Below, piece after piece: positions 33,916-42,744 of a DNA stretch of 64,000 nt (position 1 is the first letter of the stretch; each line of letters opens with the position of its first letter). The position numbers and the translations under genes are program-made. The notes beneath the pieces are model-generated. The model saw only the letters and a program-made list of their open reading frames with translations. It was not told the origin of the DNA and searched no databases. Source of the stretch: Seribacter sp963934295 (GTDB lineage: Bacteria > Verrucomicrobiota > Verrucomicrobiia > Opitutales > Seribacteraceae); NCBI GenBank assembly GCA_963934295.1, contig CAWVXY010000003.1:1-64000 (forward strand), read 5' to 3'.

Positions 33916-34578
33916 ATGAAAACCCGTATATATGCTTTCTCGAATATGATTCGAATTTTCAACTTCCTAATCCTATTATTGCTCAATGGATGCTCAGTCC
34001 CTGATCTAAGAGATAAAGATATATTTAAAATTGCCCGGAAAGAAGCAGTTGAAATTTCTGTCTTAAAAAGAGAATTTATGTACGGAATGATGTGGCTCTA
34101 CACGGATGATGCTAATGAAACATTCAGTGGTTGGGTAAAGGAATCGTATTCGAATAAAAAACTTAAAAGTCTAGGTTATCTCGAAAATGGACAAAAACAA
34201 GGATTTTGGATCGGGTGGCATCAAAATGGACAAAAAGAATCGCTAGTGGAATGGAACTTAAGCTATTTACACGGGTCGTATGAATATTGGCACCCCAATG
34301 GAAAGGTACATGTTGTTGGTCAAACAATTGAAGGGGAGATGAATGGTGAGTGGAAAGAATATTACACAACAGGTAGACCAGAGGCTCACTCAGATAACAA
34401 TATGGGGAAATTAATTTGGAAAAAAGTCTGGCTCCCAAACGGACAGAAATGCATCCATTCAGAAGTCAAAAATGGAAATGGATTTTATATTGAATATAAT
34501 GAAGACGGAAATAATTCCCTCAAAAGAGTTTATAAAAATGGTAGGGAAATTAAAACTTCAACGACGAACTCGATCTAA
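33916..34578 (+). CDS. MORN-repeat lipoprotein (YwqK-like)
   Basis: The 220-residue protein has a signal peptide and lipobox (LLLLNGCSVP). From about residue 70 it has MORN-type repeats: GYLENGQKQGFWIGWHQNGQKE, SYLHGSYEYWHPNGKVHV and GEMNGEWKEYYTTGRPE. Such YwqK-like repeats form flat hairpin sheets for protein or membrane contact. An ATG ten codons downstream (33946) also gives a full signal peptide. Its last 21 bases overlap the end of the convergent MORN gene at 34558-35112. Confidence 0.8.
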   Translation: MKTRIYAFSNMIRIFNFLILLLLNGCSVPDLRDKDIFKIARKEAVEISVLKREFMYGMMWLYTDDANETFSGWVKESYSNKKLKSLGYLENGQKQGFWIGWHQNGQKESLVEWNLSYLHGSYEYWHPNGKVHVVGQTIEGEMNGEWKEYYTTGRPEAHSDNNMGKLIWKKVWLPNGQKCIHSEVKNGNGFYIEYNEDGNNSLKRVYKNGREIKTSTTNSI

Positions 34579-35112
34579 CTCCCTGGTTACCTCTACTCCG
34601 GTTTTATAATAAATGGATGGCATCGGATTTCCACTTTTATCATAAAGTACCCATTCGCCATCCTGTTTCCCTTTCAAGTAATTGCCTTGAACCGTTGGTA
34701 AACCCTCCTGATTCCATTTTTGATAAACTCCGTTTAAACGATCATCCACAAACATCCCTCGCTCCTTCAACTCCCCGTTTGAATACCATCGGGAAAAAGG
34801 TCCATTCTTCGTTCCATTTTCGAAAATTGTTTCACTTTTTTTGATTCCGTTTTCATACCATTCAAGGATTGTGCCGTCTTTAATTTCCCTCACAGATGAC
34901 ACCACTATTTCATCTACTTTAAAACTCTCAGTGATCTCTTCTTCTATTTTAGAAATGGAAGAAGAATTAGGTATTATTTCCCCCGACTCATTAAATTCTC
35001 GTTTTGCACCGATAGATTCAGCCTCCAAGACATAAGGATCAACTTCGAATTCCGCCTCATCCGAGCACCCTAAAAAAAGAACAGAGAAAATAGTTAAAAT
35101 AATTAAATACAC
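34558..35112 (-). CDS. MORN-repeat lipoprotein, convergent paralogue
   Basis: The 184-residue protein begins MYLIILTIFSVLFLGCSDE, a short signal peptide with lipobox. After a charged stretch it has MORN-type repeats: LEWYENGIKKSETIFENGTK, GPFSRWYSNGELKERG, LNGVYQKWNQEGLPTVQG and DGEWVLYDKSGNP. It is related in architecture, not in close sequence, to the neighbour at 33916, and their 3' ends overlap by 21 bases. Probable surface or periplasmic structural protein; function unknown. Confidence 0.82.
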   Translation of the reverse strand: MYLIILTIFSVLFLGCSDEAEFEVDPYVLEAESIGAKREFNESGEIIPNSSSISKIEEEITESFKVDEIVVSSVREIKDGTILEWYENGIKKSETIFENGTKNGPFSRWYSNGELKERGMFVDDRLNGVYQKWNQEGLPTVQGNYLKGKQDGEWVLYDKSGNPMPSIYYKTGVEVTRELDRVRR

Positions 35113-35204
35113 GATGATCTTCTAATGGAAACTGCCTGGTAGTCAATTCATCCAACCCCCAAATTGAAAAATATTTTAGAATGAACGGAGATGACAACTT
35201 TGAT

Positions 35205-37379
35205 TCATTGTAATCCCAATATCCGAACACTCCAACGACCAACAGAAAAAGAAAGAGATTGAGGAAAAGAATTACATTCGTGCGGTTGGGAATCAAATTC
35301 TGTCGCCCCGGCAGCCCCTCCCCCGCCATAATCAGGGGAATCAGAATCAAAAAGAACTTTCCATTCTCCCGGATGCGGGCATCCCCAAGTTCGGTGAATT
35401 AATTGTTCCGAAAAATTACAGGCAACAAGCAGAGTATCATTTGGACTTTCACCATATTTCAAAAAGGAAATCGTTTGGTTCCTATTATCATTACAATCTA
35501 TCCATCTAAATTTATCCCCCTTATGATCATTATTGCTCCAAGATGAATGAGATAAGTAGAGTTTATTTAAATCCCTCACTAATTTCCTAACCCCTTCATG
35601 CAGGGGGAAATTAAGTAATGTCCAGTCTAAAGGGGCATCACAGTCCCACTCCTTCCATTGGCCAAATTCACAGCCCATAAAAAGGGTCTTTTTCCCCGGC
35701 CAAGTCCACTGGAGGGAGAGCAAAGCACGTAAGTTGGCCAAACGATCGGTTTCCTGTGTGAGTCCCATTTTATTTACCAAGGACCCTTTACCATGAACCA
35801 CTTCATCATGAGAGAAAGCCTGAACGAAATTTTCTGAAAATTGATAAGTCGCTCCAAAAGTAAGCTTGTCATGAAAATGAGAACGCTCACTTGGACCAGC
35901 ATGAAAATAAGACAGCACATCATGCATCCATCCCATATTCCATTTAAAATCAAATCCTAATCCGCCCACATGAGGAGGCTGTGTAATCTGGGGAAATGCA
36001 GTTGACTCTTCCGCAATGCTAACCACTCCCGGATACTCCTGATGAATGGCTTCATTAAATTGACGAATAAATTCTATTGCCTCCAGATTTTCATTCCCTC
36101 CATGCTGGTTAGGAATCCACTCCCCATCTTTGCGTCCGTAATCCAAATAGAGCATGGATGCAACCGCATCTACCCTGAATCCGTCTACTCCAAATCGATC
36201 CAACCAACAAATAGCACTCCCAATAAGAAAACTTCTTACCTCCGCACGACCATAATTAAAAATCAAGGTATCCCATTCTGCATGTTTACCTTGACGAGGG
36301 TCTTGGTGCTCGAAAAGGCAAGTGCCATCAAAATTGGCCAGAGAAAATTCATCACTCGGAAAATGCGCAGGGACCCAATCAAGAATGACACCGATACCCG
36401 CGTTCTTACAGGAATCGACTAAAACCTTAAATTCTGCGGGAGTTCCATAGCGATGAGTCGGTGCATAAAAACCAGTTACTTGATAACCCCAAGATGCCCC
36501 AAAAGGATATTCACTAACAGGTAAAAACTCGACATGAGAAAAACCCATATCCGACAAATAAACTGGTAGTTGCTCAGCCAGTTCAAGATAGCTTAACGGA
36601 CGGTTTTCAGCGTCCGAAAACTTCCACGATCCCAGATGCATCTCGTAAATCGTAAATGGTTTGGAGCACATATTGGGGATGATATGTTCGCCCCTACCCC
36701 GAGAGCTGAAATCTGGAGAATGTATAATTGATGCATTGCCCGGAGGAGATTCAAACTTTGATCCAAAAGGATCTGTTTTTTCTCTCATCACACCATCAGC
36801 ACCCAGCACTCTGTATTTATATTTTTGCCCAACCTTTGCATTTGGGACAAAAATTTCACGACACCCCGAAGAACCCAGGGCACGCATAGGCAGGGAAATT
36901 GGATTCCATTGATTAAAGTCACCTGTCACATGAACGCTTAATGCGGAGGGAGCCCACAAAACAAAGGCAACGCCGTCCACCCCCTTTTTTCTACTTTGAA
37001 ATGATCCAAGTTTATCAAAAGGTCGACGCTCCGTACCTAGGTTAAAATCAGCAAGATCATGATTTTGAATATGAGGTAAAAATCCATATGGATCATCCCA
37101 GTCCACATCCACTCCATCCCTTACTGAACGAAAACCATAAGAGAAAGGAACTCCAAGTGATAAAATTTCGCCCTCGAATAAACCATCAGGGTGAATTTTA
37201 AAAAGCGGAAGAACATCCTTCGTTTCCCTATTAATAATAAACACTTTTTCCGCCAATGGATCAATCGCACGGGCAACTAACCCCTTATTCGCTCCAAGTG
37301 AGTGTAAACCCAAAAAAGCATGAGGATTACCCAGTTTTCCTGACACACAGGAAATTAATTCACTTTGGCTTAAAATCAT
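35205..37379 (-). CDS. glgB: 1,4-alpha-glucan branching enzyme
   Basis: The 724-residue enzyme introduces alpha-1,6 branches in glycogen. The N-terminal carbohydrate-binding modules (about 1-210, with FVLWAPSALSVHVTGDFNQWN) precede the GH13 barrel. Catalytic region: DGFRVDAVASMLYLDYG (nucleophile Asp), VSIAEESTAFP (acid/base Glu) and FSHDEVVHGKGSL (Asp). VILDWVPAHFP is the first conserved GH13 motif. The C-terminal beta domain ends WSVRILGLQ. It stands alone; no other glg genes lie nearby. It indicates that the organism stores glycogen. Confidence 0.96.
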   Translation of the reverse strand: MILSQSELISCVSGKLGNPHAFLGLHSLGANKGLVARAIDPLAEKVFIINRETKDVLPLFKIHPDGLFEGEILSLGVPFSYGFRSVRDGVDVDWDDPYGFLPHIQNHDLADFNLGTERRPFDKLGSFQSRKKGVDGVAFVLWAPSALSVHVTGDFNQWNPISLPMRALGSSGCREIFVPNAKVGQKYKYRVLGADGVMREKTDPFGSKFESPPGNASIIHSPDFSSRGRGEHIIPNMCSKPFTIYEMHLGSWKFSDAENRPLSYLELAEQLPVYLSDMGFSHVEFLPVSEYPFGASWGYQVTGFYAPTHRYGTPAEFKVLVDSCKNAGIGVILDWVPAHFPSDEFSLANFDGTCLFEHQDPRQGKHAEWDTLIFNYGRAEVRSFLIGSAICWLDRFGVDGFRVDAVASMLYLDYGRKDGEWIPNQHGGNENLEAIEFIRQFNEAIHQEYPGVVSIAEESTAFPQITQPPHVGGLGFDFKWNMGWMHDVLSYFHAGPSERSHFHDKLTFGATYQFSENFVQAFSHDEVVHGKGSLVNKMGLTQETDRLANLRALLSLQWTWPGKKTLFMGCEFGQWKEWDCDAPLDWTLLNFPLHEGVRKLVRDLNKLYLSHSSWSNNDHKGDKFRWIDCNDNRNQTISFLKYGESPNDTLLVACNFSEQLIHRTWGCPHPGEWKVLFDSDSPDYGGGGAAGATEFDSQPHECNSFPQSLSFSVGRWSVRILGLQ

Positions 37380-37491
37380 CAGGTAAAAGTAGGTATCTCC
37401 TATTGAAAAATTATCGGGAGAAAAAAAGAAATTAGTACATTAAAAATTTCTTTCTTGTTTAAAGGGTTTATCATCGCATCTTATACGCCAA

Positions 37492-39588
37492 GTGAAAACC
37501 TTTTTTTTTACAACTTTAATTGCCATGATTGTCCATTTTTCAAATGGCCAATCCGAACCACCCGAAAATAATGCCACCAGCAAAACCATATTGGAAGCAG
37601 ACAGGGAAGTGTATTATGACGATCAATTAAAACGATTGGTTGCCGAACCAAATGCACGCCTGCAAAGCGGGGATGTTCTATTAACTGCAGACCGGATTGA
37701 ATATGACCGCAATCAGAGTGAAGCCCTAGCTCTGGGCAAGGTAATTTTAAGTGATGGAATCATCAGGCTTTTGGCAGGTAAAATAAGGATAAACCTAGAA
37801 TCTGGAGATTTTAATGCTTCCGAAGTTAAAGCAGGAATTCATCCTTGGGCATTATTTTCTCATGAAATAAGCAGGCGCAATTCGATTATAAAGGCTATTG
37901 ATTCATCTCTATATATTTTAGGAAAAGAAGATAATGAACCCAATCTTAACATTGAGAAACTTACGATGGACCAAGAAAATCGTTCGTTCCAGGCAAAAGG
38001 TGTGAAAATTAAAATTGGAGATCAGTGGGTTGGGCGTCTTCCTTCTTTTTCTGGTAAGGCAAAAAAAAACTCGTGGGAATATAATGTAAACGCCGGGAAA
38101 AAAAATAATTTAGGATGGTATCTTGGTACCGGAGGGAAATGGGAGTTATTACCATCGGTTAATTTAAATACTGATGTGACAGCATATTCCAAAAGAGGAT
38201 TACTTCTATCCCCTGGATTGGAATGGAATGGTGAAAATTCTCGATCCAATTATTTTGGGAAAGTTGAGAGTGCTTGGATTAACGACCGAGGTGATAATTT
38301 GGGAAATGACCTTAGGGGTACCGCAATTGATAGAAGACGATACTATTTAAAATCCTATACCATTAATAGACTCAACGAAAATTGGCGCATTACAGCTCAG
38401 CTTGAAAAAGAAGAGGACTCTGATGTTTTTCGAGATTTCCAAAGAGAACGGTTTGCTGATTATCAATGGAATGATTCCTTTGGAGAAATTGCATATGATA
38501 GCAAAAATTGGTCGCTTTCCAGCCTCACTCGTTGGCAGGCCAATAAACACGAATCAACCATCGAGCAGATGCCCAACATCCGCTTCGACTTATTTCCTAC
38601 CCCTCTGCTCGACACTAAATTTTATAATTCTCTGGCTTTTGAATTTTCAGCCTTCAGGCAGAAAAATTACTGGGGAAATCTCATAGAAAAGTCCAACAAG
38701 TTTGACTTGGGGTATAAATTAATTCGTCCGATAAAAATAAAAAACGGACTCATTTATTCTCCTCATGTAACTTACCGAAGACAGGATTACTCATTAAGCG
38801 GGCCAAATGCCAACCGCAGTTTCGGAGAATGGGGCAATGAGCTCAGGTATGAACTTGCAGGGGATTATGACTGGGAGAACCCAACATGGAAGATTGATCA
38901 AATCAGGCATGTTATAGGCTTCTCTATTTCCCATCGAAAAACCCGACGGTTATCCCATAGCAATGAACTACTAATCCCAAAAATTGACGAACCATTTGCC
39001 GATTTAAATCTTGGTCCCATCGACTTGATGGACCAAATTGAAGCAGATGGATTGGAACCTCATGAGGTAGTCCGCTTAGGTTGGGAGAACGAATTCCTGA
39101 CACAAAATGTAAATAATTCACGAAGTTTAGCTTCCTTCGATTTCTTTCAAGATTTATATCATGCAAGAGATAGTACGGTGAATCAAAAGAAGGAGTTTTT
39201 CACCAACATTTCTCTCCGACCCGCTTACTGGATTTCATTAAACGGGCAGTCTAAAATCGATACCAGTCAAAGTGAAGTAATTCGAAATAGTTATTCGGTT
39301 TGGATAACTGACGGAACCATTAACGATTTTGAGATTGGCTATTTTAAATATTTAAATTTTGCCGACCAATGGAGATTTTCCGGATCACACCAATGGGATG
39401 AAGATATTAATCTTAGAGGTTCGATTTCTTACGAAACAAATTCAGGAGAAATTCCTTTTTGGCAAACTGCGGTTGAGTATAAAAGCTCACCAATCTGGAC
39501 ATGGATTTTTTCGTTGGCTGGGCGAAAAGGAACAAGCAAAGAAAATGAGACCGAGTTCTCCCTGAGTACCCGACTTTTTGCGTTTTAA
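37492..39588 (+). CDS. lptD: LPS-assembly protein LptD-like (OstA + barrel)
   Basis: The 698-residue protein starts at GTG with a signal peptide (KTFFFTTLIAMIVHFSNGQ). Residues about 30-115 form an OstA/LptA-type jellyroll half: ADREVYYDDQLKRLVAEPNARL, LLTADRIEYDRNQSEALALGKV. From about residue 170 on it is barrel-like, rich in Trp and Tyr with an NxxxR/W strand rhythm (RRYYLKSYTINRLNENWRITAQLEKEED), and ends FSLSTRLFAF with a terminal Phe. It would insert LPS at the cell surface with LptE. It is shorter than E. coli LptD (about 784), and LptD/Imp of other phyla vary. It lies divergent from glgB. Confidence 0.8.
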   Translation: MKTFFFTTLIAMIVHFSNGQSEPPENNATSKTILEADREVYYDDQLKRLVAEPNARLQSGDVLLTADRIEYDRNQSEALALGKVILSDGIIRLLAGKIRINLESGDFNASEVKAGIHPWALFSHEISRRNSIIKAIDSSLYILGKEDNEPNLNIEKLTMDQENRSFQAKGVKIKIGDQWVGRLPSFSGKAKKNSWEYNVNAGKKNNLGWYLGTGGKWELLPSVNLNTDVTAYSKRGLLLSPGLEWNGENSRSNYFGKVESAWINDRGDNLGNDLRGTAIDRRRYYLKSYTINRLNENWRITAQLEKEEDSDVFRDFQRERFADYQWNDSFGEIAYDSKNWSLSSLTRWQANKHESTIEQMPNIRFDLFPTPLLDTKFYNSLAFEFSAFRQKNYWGNLIEKSNKFDLGYKLIRPIKIKNGLIYSPHVTYRRQDYSLSGPNANRSFGEWGNELRYELAGDYDWENPTWKIDQIRHVIGFSISHRKTRRLSHSNELLIPKIDEPFADLNLGPIDLMDQIEADGLEPHEVVRLGWENEFLTQNVNNSRSLASFDFFQDLYHARDSTVNQKKEFFTNISLRPAYWISLNGQSKIDTSQSEVIRNSYSVWITDGTINDFEIGYFKYLNFADQWRFSGSHQWDEDINLRGSISYETNSGEIPFWQTAVEYKSSPIWTWIFSLAGRKGTSKENETEFSLSTRLFAF

Positions 39589-39615
39589 CCATTTTAAAAA
39601 TATATTAAGTACTTG

Positions 39616-39645
39616 TTGACTTGATGAATAATTATTAAATAAACT
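39616..39645 (+). promoter_or_regulatory. Sigma-70-type promoter giving a near-leaderless transcript
   Basis: TTGACT at 39616-39621 (five of six to TTGACA) and TAAACT at 39640-39645 (four of six to TATAAT) are 18 bp apart. The ATG at 39652 lies six bases past the -10, so the transcript would begin at or next to the start codon. No Shine-Dalgarno sequence is present. The match is fair, not decisive. Confidence 0.4.
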
Positions 39646-39651
39646 TAACTT

Positions 39652-39927
39652 ATGAATAATCGTATCCATAATCCTAATTTACCCATCAAAGATCCGAAAG
39701 TTATGGCTCATCTATTTGGACTTGGGTTAGATTGTACGGACGGTCACAAAAGAATTACTCAGGCGGATAAATTTTCCATTCTTGGAGGATCAGAAAACAC
39801 CCATGATAAAATGACGGAAACTCTCTTTAAAACTTTTGAAGATCTCTCCATTAAAGGTAAGTCTATTGAAGATGTTTCCATGGAGGAAATCTCTGATTTA
39901 ATCGAAAAAAACACCCCCAAGGAATAG
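39652..39927 (+). CDS. Small soluble protein of unknown function
   Basis: The 91-residue protein has no signal peptide or TM. It is mostly helical, with KDPKVMAHLFGLGLDCTDGHKRI at the N-terminus and DVSMEEISDLIEKNTPKE at the C-terminus. No family is recognised. It lies 47 bases before a proline-rich membrane protein gene, and the next gene after that is thioredoxin. The three share a strand and may be transcribed together. Real by codon structure and by the promoter placed exactly ahead of it. Confidence 0.65.
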   Translation: MNNRIHNPNLPIKDPKVMAHLFGLGLDCTDGHKRITQADKFSILGGSENTHDKMTETLFKTFEDLSIKGKSIEDVSMEEISDLIEKNTPKE

Positions 39928-39974
39928 TCTTTTGATTCCCTTTATCTGTTAACGCTTTTTGAATATTATATCTT

Positions 39975-40730
39975 ATGTCTGAAGAAGGATTGCCCACCCC
40001 CCCCAAACCCACTCTCAAACTTACCCCAAAAGAAGGTGCACCGGTTAAACCGGGAGAAGGTGGACCCAAATTTCGCGTTACCCGCTCACCTTTTGCACCC
40101 AAAATTAAACCGACTGATGGGACTCCTGCACCCATACCATCTGCCGCAGCTCCAGTAGCACCTGCACCTAGTGCTCCAGTCCCTACACCTGCAGCACCCA
40201 GCGTCCCGCAATCATCGGTTCCTGCACCAACGACCCCGAGCCCAAGTCTCCCTCCTGCACCCGGTGTTGGCCCCGTTCCCTCCCCTACTCCTTCATTACC
40301 CACCATGAGTGCAGTGCCGGCAGTTCCCGCCCCCGGACCGGTTCCTTCTCTTGCATCGCCTTCCCCTGCACTCCCTACACCAACACTTCCTAGCCCAGGA
40401 GCTCCTGCTCAAGGGGTTCCTGGTGGCAGCCCCAAGCCGTCATTAACAGCGCCTAAAGGAGGCCCCGCCCTGCCTGCACCTGGAGGAGCAATGCCCCCCC
40501 CCGGTGGTCCTGCACCCCTTCCAGGAGCACCAGCGATGGGAGCACCAGCACCAGGTGGTGCTCCGATGCCAAGTCCAATGGCTCCTCCCCCCGGTGCCCC
40601 CGGCATTGCAAATCCTGCAAATAAAGGTCCCGAAAAGAAAAAAAGACCAAGTATTACTTTTTTAATTTTGGACTTTCTTGTTTTCGGAGGTGCCGTTGCC
40701 GCAATTATTCTTCTCTTTATCTCCAACTAA
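39975..40730 (+). CDS. Proline-rich, tail-anchored membrane protein
   Basis: The 251-residue protein has a low-complexity Pro/Ala/Gly/Ser body (about 40-220) with runs of PAP, PTP and GAPM-type units, and a single hydrophobic C-terminal segment PSITFLILDFLVFGGAVAAII (about 229-249) after a KKKR basic cluster. There is no signal peptide. This points to an inner-membrane protein with a long cytoplasmic proline-rich arm, like TonB-type or cytoskeleton-binding proteins turned around. The codon choice is more GC-rich than its neighbours because of Pro/Ala. Function unknown. A glycine-rich open frame on the opposite strand is a shadow. Confidence 0.75.
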   Translation: MSEEGLPTPPKPTLKLTPKEGAPVKPGEGGPKFRVTRSPFAPKIKPTDGTPAPIPSAAAPVAPAPSAPVPTPAAPSVPQSSVPAPTTPSPSLPPAPGVGPVPSPTPSLPTMSAVPAVPAPGPVPSLASPSPALPTPTLPSPGAPAQGVPGGSPKPSLTAPKGGPALPAPGGAMPPPGGPAPLPGAPAMGAPAPGGAPMPSPMAPPPGAPGIANPANKGPEKKKRPSITFLILDFLVFGGAVAAIILLFISN

Positions 40731-40768
40731 ATATTATCAAACAAGCTACAACATAATTTATTACAATA

Positions 40769-41086
40769 ATGAGCGAACTCATTAACTTAAACAAAGAGAG
40801 TTTTGAAAAAGTAACCTCTTCAAAAGACAAAACGCTGATCATCGACTTTTGGGCACCATGGTGCGGTCCTTGTAAAGCACTCACGCCTGTTCTTGAAGAG
40901 TTGTCCTCTGACATGAGTGATTCAGTCGAAGTATATAAAGTCAATGTGGACGATAATACCGAACTTGCACAAGAGCATGGCGTTCAATCAATCCCCACTT
41001 TATTGGTCTTTAAAAAGGGTGCTTTGTCTGAAACGATCGTAGGGTTAAAAACAAAAGAGGAACTCGTAGAAATCGTTAATTCTTAA
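40769..41086 (+). CDS. trxA: Thioredoxin
   Basis: The 105-residue protein has the classic fold with the redox site WCGPC at residues 31-35 (Cys32 and Cys35), Asp26 in IIDFWAPW, and cis-Pro in QSIPTLLVF. It is a cytosolic disulfide reductase and hydrogen donor. The last bases overlap by four with the convergent prenyltransferase gene. Promoter not obvious; the ATG lies in an AT-rich stretch without Shine-Dalgarno. Confidence 0.96.
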   Translation: MSELINLNKESFEKVTSSKDKTLIIDFWAPWCGPCKALTPVLEELSSDMSDSVEVYKVNVDDNTELAQEHGVQSIPTLLVFKKGALSETIVGLKTKEELVEIVNS

Positions 41087-41976
41087 GTATTTCCTGAATT
41101 TGCAATAGCCCATCCTACGGTAAGTCCGTATAAAACAACAGAAATAGCTGTTGCTGTTAGAACGAAATCAAAATCCTTCTTCAGTCTAGCTTTGTTTAAT
41201 TTATGAACAAGCAACAAACTAGGTGGAAAAAGAGTGGTGACCAATAGTAATTGGCTATCTGCCAATGGACAAATTACACAGGAAATTAAATATCCTGTAA
41301 AGTAGAGGAGTATTCCAAACTTTCCTCCAAGTAGAACAACTATTGTTTTCTTCCCTACCATCTTATCTGTTTCTCTATCTCGGTAATTATTAACCACTAA
41401 AAGATTATTAATCACAAAACCCACTCCGAGTGGAACAATCCAATTAGGTTTCCATATTTCTGCAGTGCTTGAAACTAGAACATAATGAGTAGTACATACC
41501 GCGACAAAGCCAAAGAAAATCACCACAAAGAAATCCCCCAATCCATTGTAGGCAAATGGAAAGGGTCCTCCTGTATAAGCCAAAGCACATAACACACTAC
41601 ATACTCCGGTTAAAAGTAGAAAACGGCTAGCACCTGAGAATTCCATAATCAACACACCTATGATAAATGCAAATACTAGAATCATGTAAGATGCATTTCG
41701 CAAATGGGTTCCCTTGATTAGTTCTGAATCTGAAAACCTCTCGGGTGCTAACACTCTTAAATCATCTGCACCCGTTAACGAATCAAAATAATCATTAGCA
41801 AAATTTGTAGCAATTTGAACTAAGATCGAGAAAAGAAAACACATAATAATCAGTTCAATTGGTATGATACTTACCTGCTCAAAGGCCAAACAAACCCCCA
41901 GAGAAACAGGAATAATGGAAGCAACCAACGTTTTGGGTCGAGCCGCAAGCAACCAAAGACCTATTTTTTTATTCAC
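41083..41976 (-). CDS. menA: UbiA-type prenyltransferase, MenA-like (menaquinone synthesis)
   Basis: The 297-residue membrane protein has about eight TM helices. The first Asp-rich motif is NFANDYFDSLTGADD (N-D-x-x-D) and the second is NNYRDRETDKMVGKKT (YRDxxxD), both typical of the MenA group with its spaced acidic pairs. It starts MNKKIGLWLLAARPKTL, like MenA. It would join 1,4-dihydroxy-2-naphthoate to a polyprenyl diphosphate. No other men genes lie in the window; a related prenyltransferase of the same fold is possible. Confidence 0.85.
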   Translation of the reverse strand: MNKKIGLWLLAARPKTLVASIIPVSLGVCLAFEQVSIIPIELIIMCFLFSILVQIATNFANDYFDSLTGADDLRVLAPERFSDSELIKGTHLRNASYMILVFAFIIGVLIMEFSGASRFLLLTGVCSVLCALAYTGGPFPFAYNGLGDFFVVIFFGFVAVCTTHYVLVSSTAEIWKPNWIVPLGVGFVINNLLVVNNYRDRETDKMVGKKTIVVLLGGKFGILLYFTGYLISCVICPLADSQLLLVTTLFPPSLLLVHKLNKARLKKDFDFVLTATAISVVLYGLTVGWAIANSGNT

Positions 41977-41991
41977 TATTACAAGAAGCTA

Positions 41992-42744
41992 TTATCGAGT
42001 AATAGCCAATGGGAACCTAAAGTGGGTTCGATACCTTTGAGAGATTCGACGAAAACCATCATCACCCTTTGAAGGGTCAGGAATTTTATATGGCCATTGA
42101 ATATCAACCTGTAGGGCAAGAAAACCATTACTCGGATGATGACGATGGCGATGCTCCAGCGGGTATTGAGTACACTTAATAAGAAAATATCTCTCCCCTT
42201 CAGGAATCCATCTCATAGACCAGGGAGGCTGAGTCTCACTTCCTTTCATACCTAATAGTGATAAAGGCTCCCCGTTCATTGATATATTAAATGCCACATT
42301 ACTTGCCCCCGTTTCATTAACCCAAGACTCCTGCATACTACCTTCAACTAGACTATTTGGGTCATTCATGAGACTTTTATCATTTTCAACAACTTGTTCA
42401 AACTCGGCCCGGTGTCCCTCTCTTGGCGCCACCAATAAAAGACTCCATCTCCTATCCTTCATGTCTTCGGGAACCGCAGATGCAACCCCCTTAATTCTTG
42501 TGGTTCCTCTTTCAACAATACTAAAACCCATCCTTTCAAGCTCAACCTGAACGGCATCAACAAGACCATAAGCGATATTTTGCTCCCTGACCTTCCCTAC
42601 ACCTTCCACTCCCCATGGCAAAAAACCCAACAGCCCACCAATTAAAAAACCAAAGACCGCCAAGGCAATGACAACCTCTAATAATGTGAAACCATTTTTA
42701 AGGGGCTTCTTTTTACGAAAATGATCCATACATCTAAAATTCAT
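41992..42744 (-). CDS. Type II pseudopilin-like protein with prepilin N-terminus
   Basis: The 250-residue protein has the prepilin leader MNFRCMDHFRKKKPLKNG|FTLLEVVIALAVFGFLIGG, with cleavage after Gly and Glu5 in FTLLE. The C-terminal part is a globular domain with no recognised features. It overlaps the upstream gene by four bases (ATGA). It is the last gene of a four-gene operon of pseudopilins, with this one in the GspI/J-like position, near-minimal conserved pattern. These proteins build short pilus-like pseudopili or are a stand-alone set. Confidence 0.82.
   Translation of the reverse strand: MNFRCMDHFRKKKPLKNGFTLLEVVIALAVFGFLIGGLLGFLPWGVEGVGKVREQNIAYGLVDAVQVELERMGFSIVERGTTRIKGVASAVPEDMKDRRWSLLLVAPREGHRAEFEQVVENDKSLMNDPNSLVEGSMQESWVNETGASNVAFNISMNGEPLSLLGMKGSETQPPWSMRWIPEGERYFLIKCTQYPLEHRHRHHPSNGFLALQVDIQWPYKIPDPSKGDDGFRRISQRYRTHFRFPLAITR

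Noticed and set aside
39863..40306. Glycine-rich open frame on the minus strand
   Set aside because: It is the complement of the proline/alanine-rich gene at 39975; such tracts give open frames on the opposite strand by composition.
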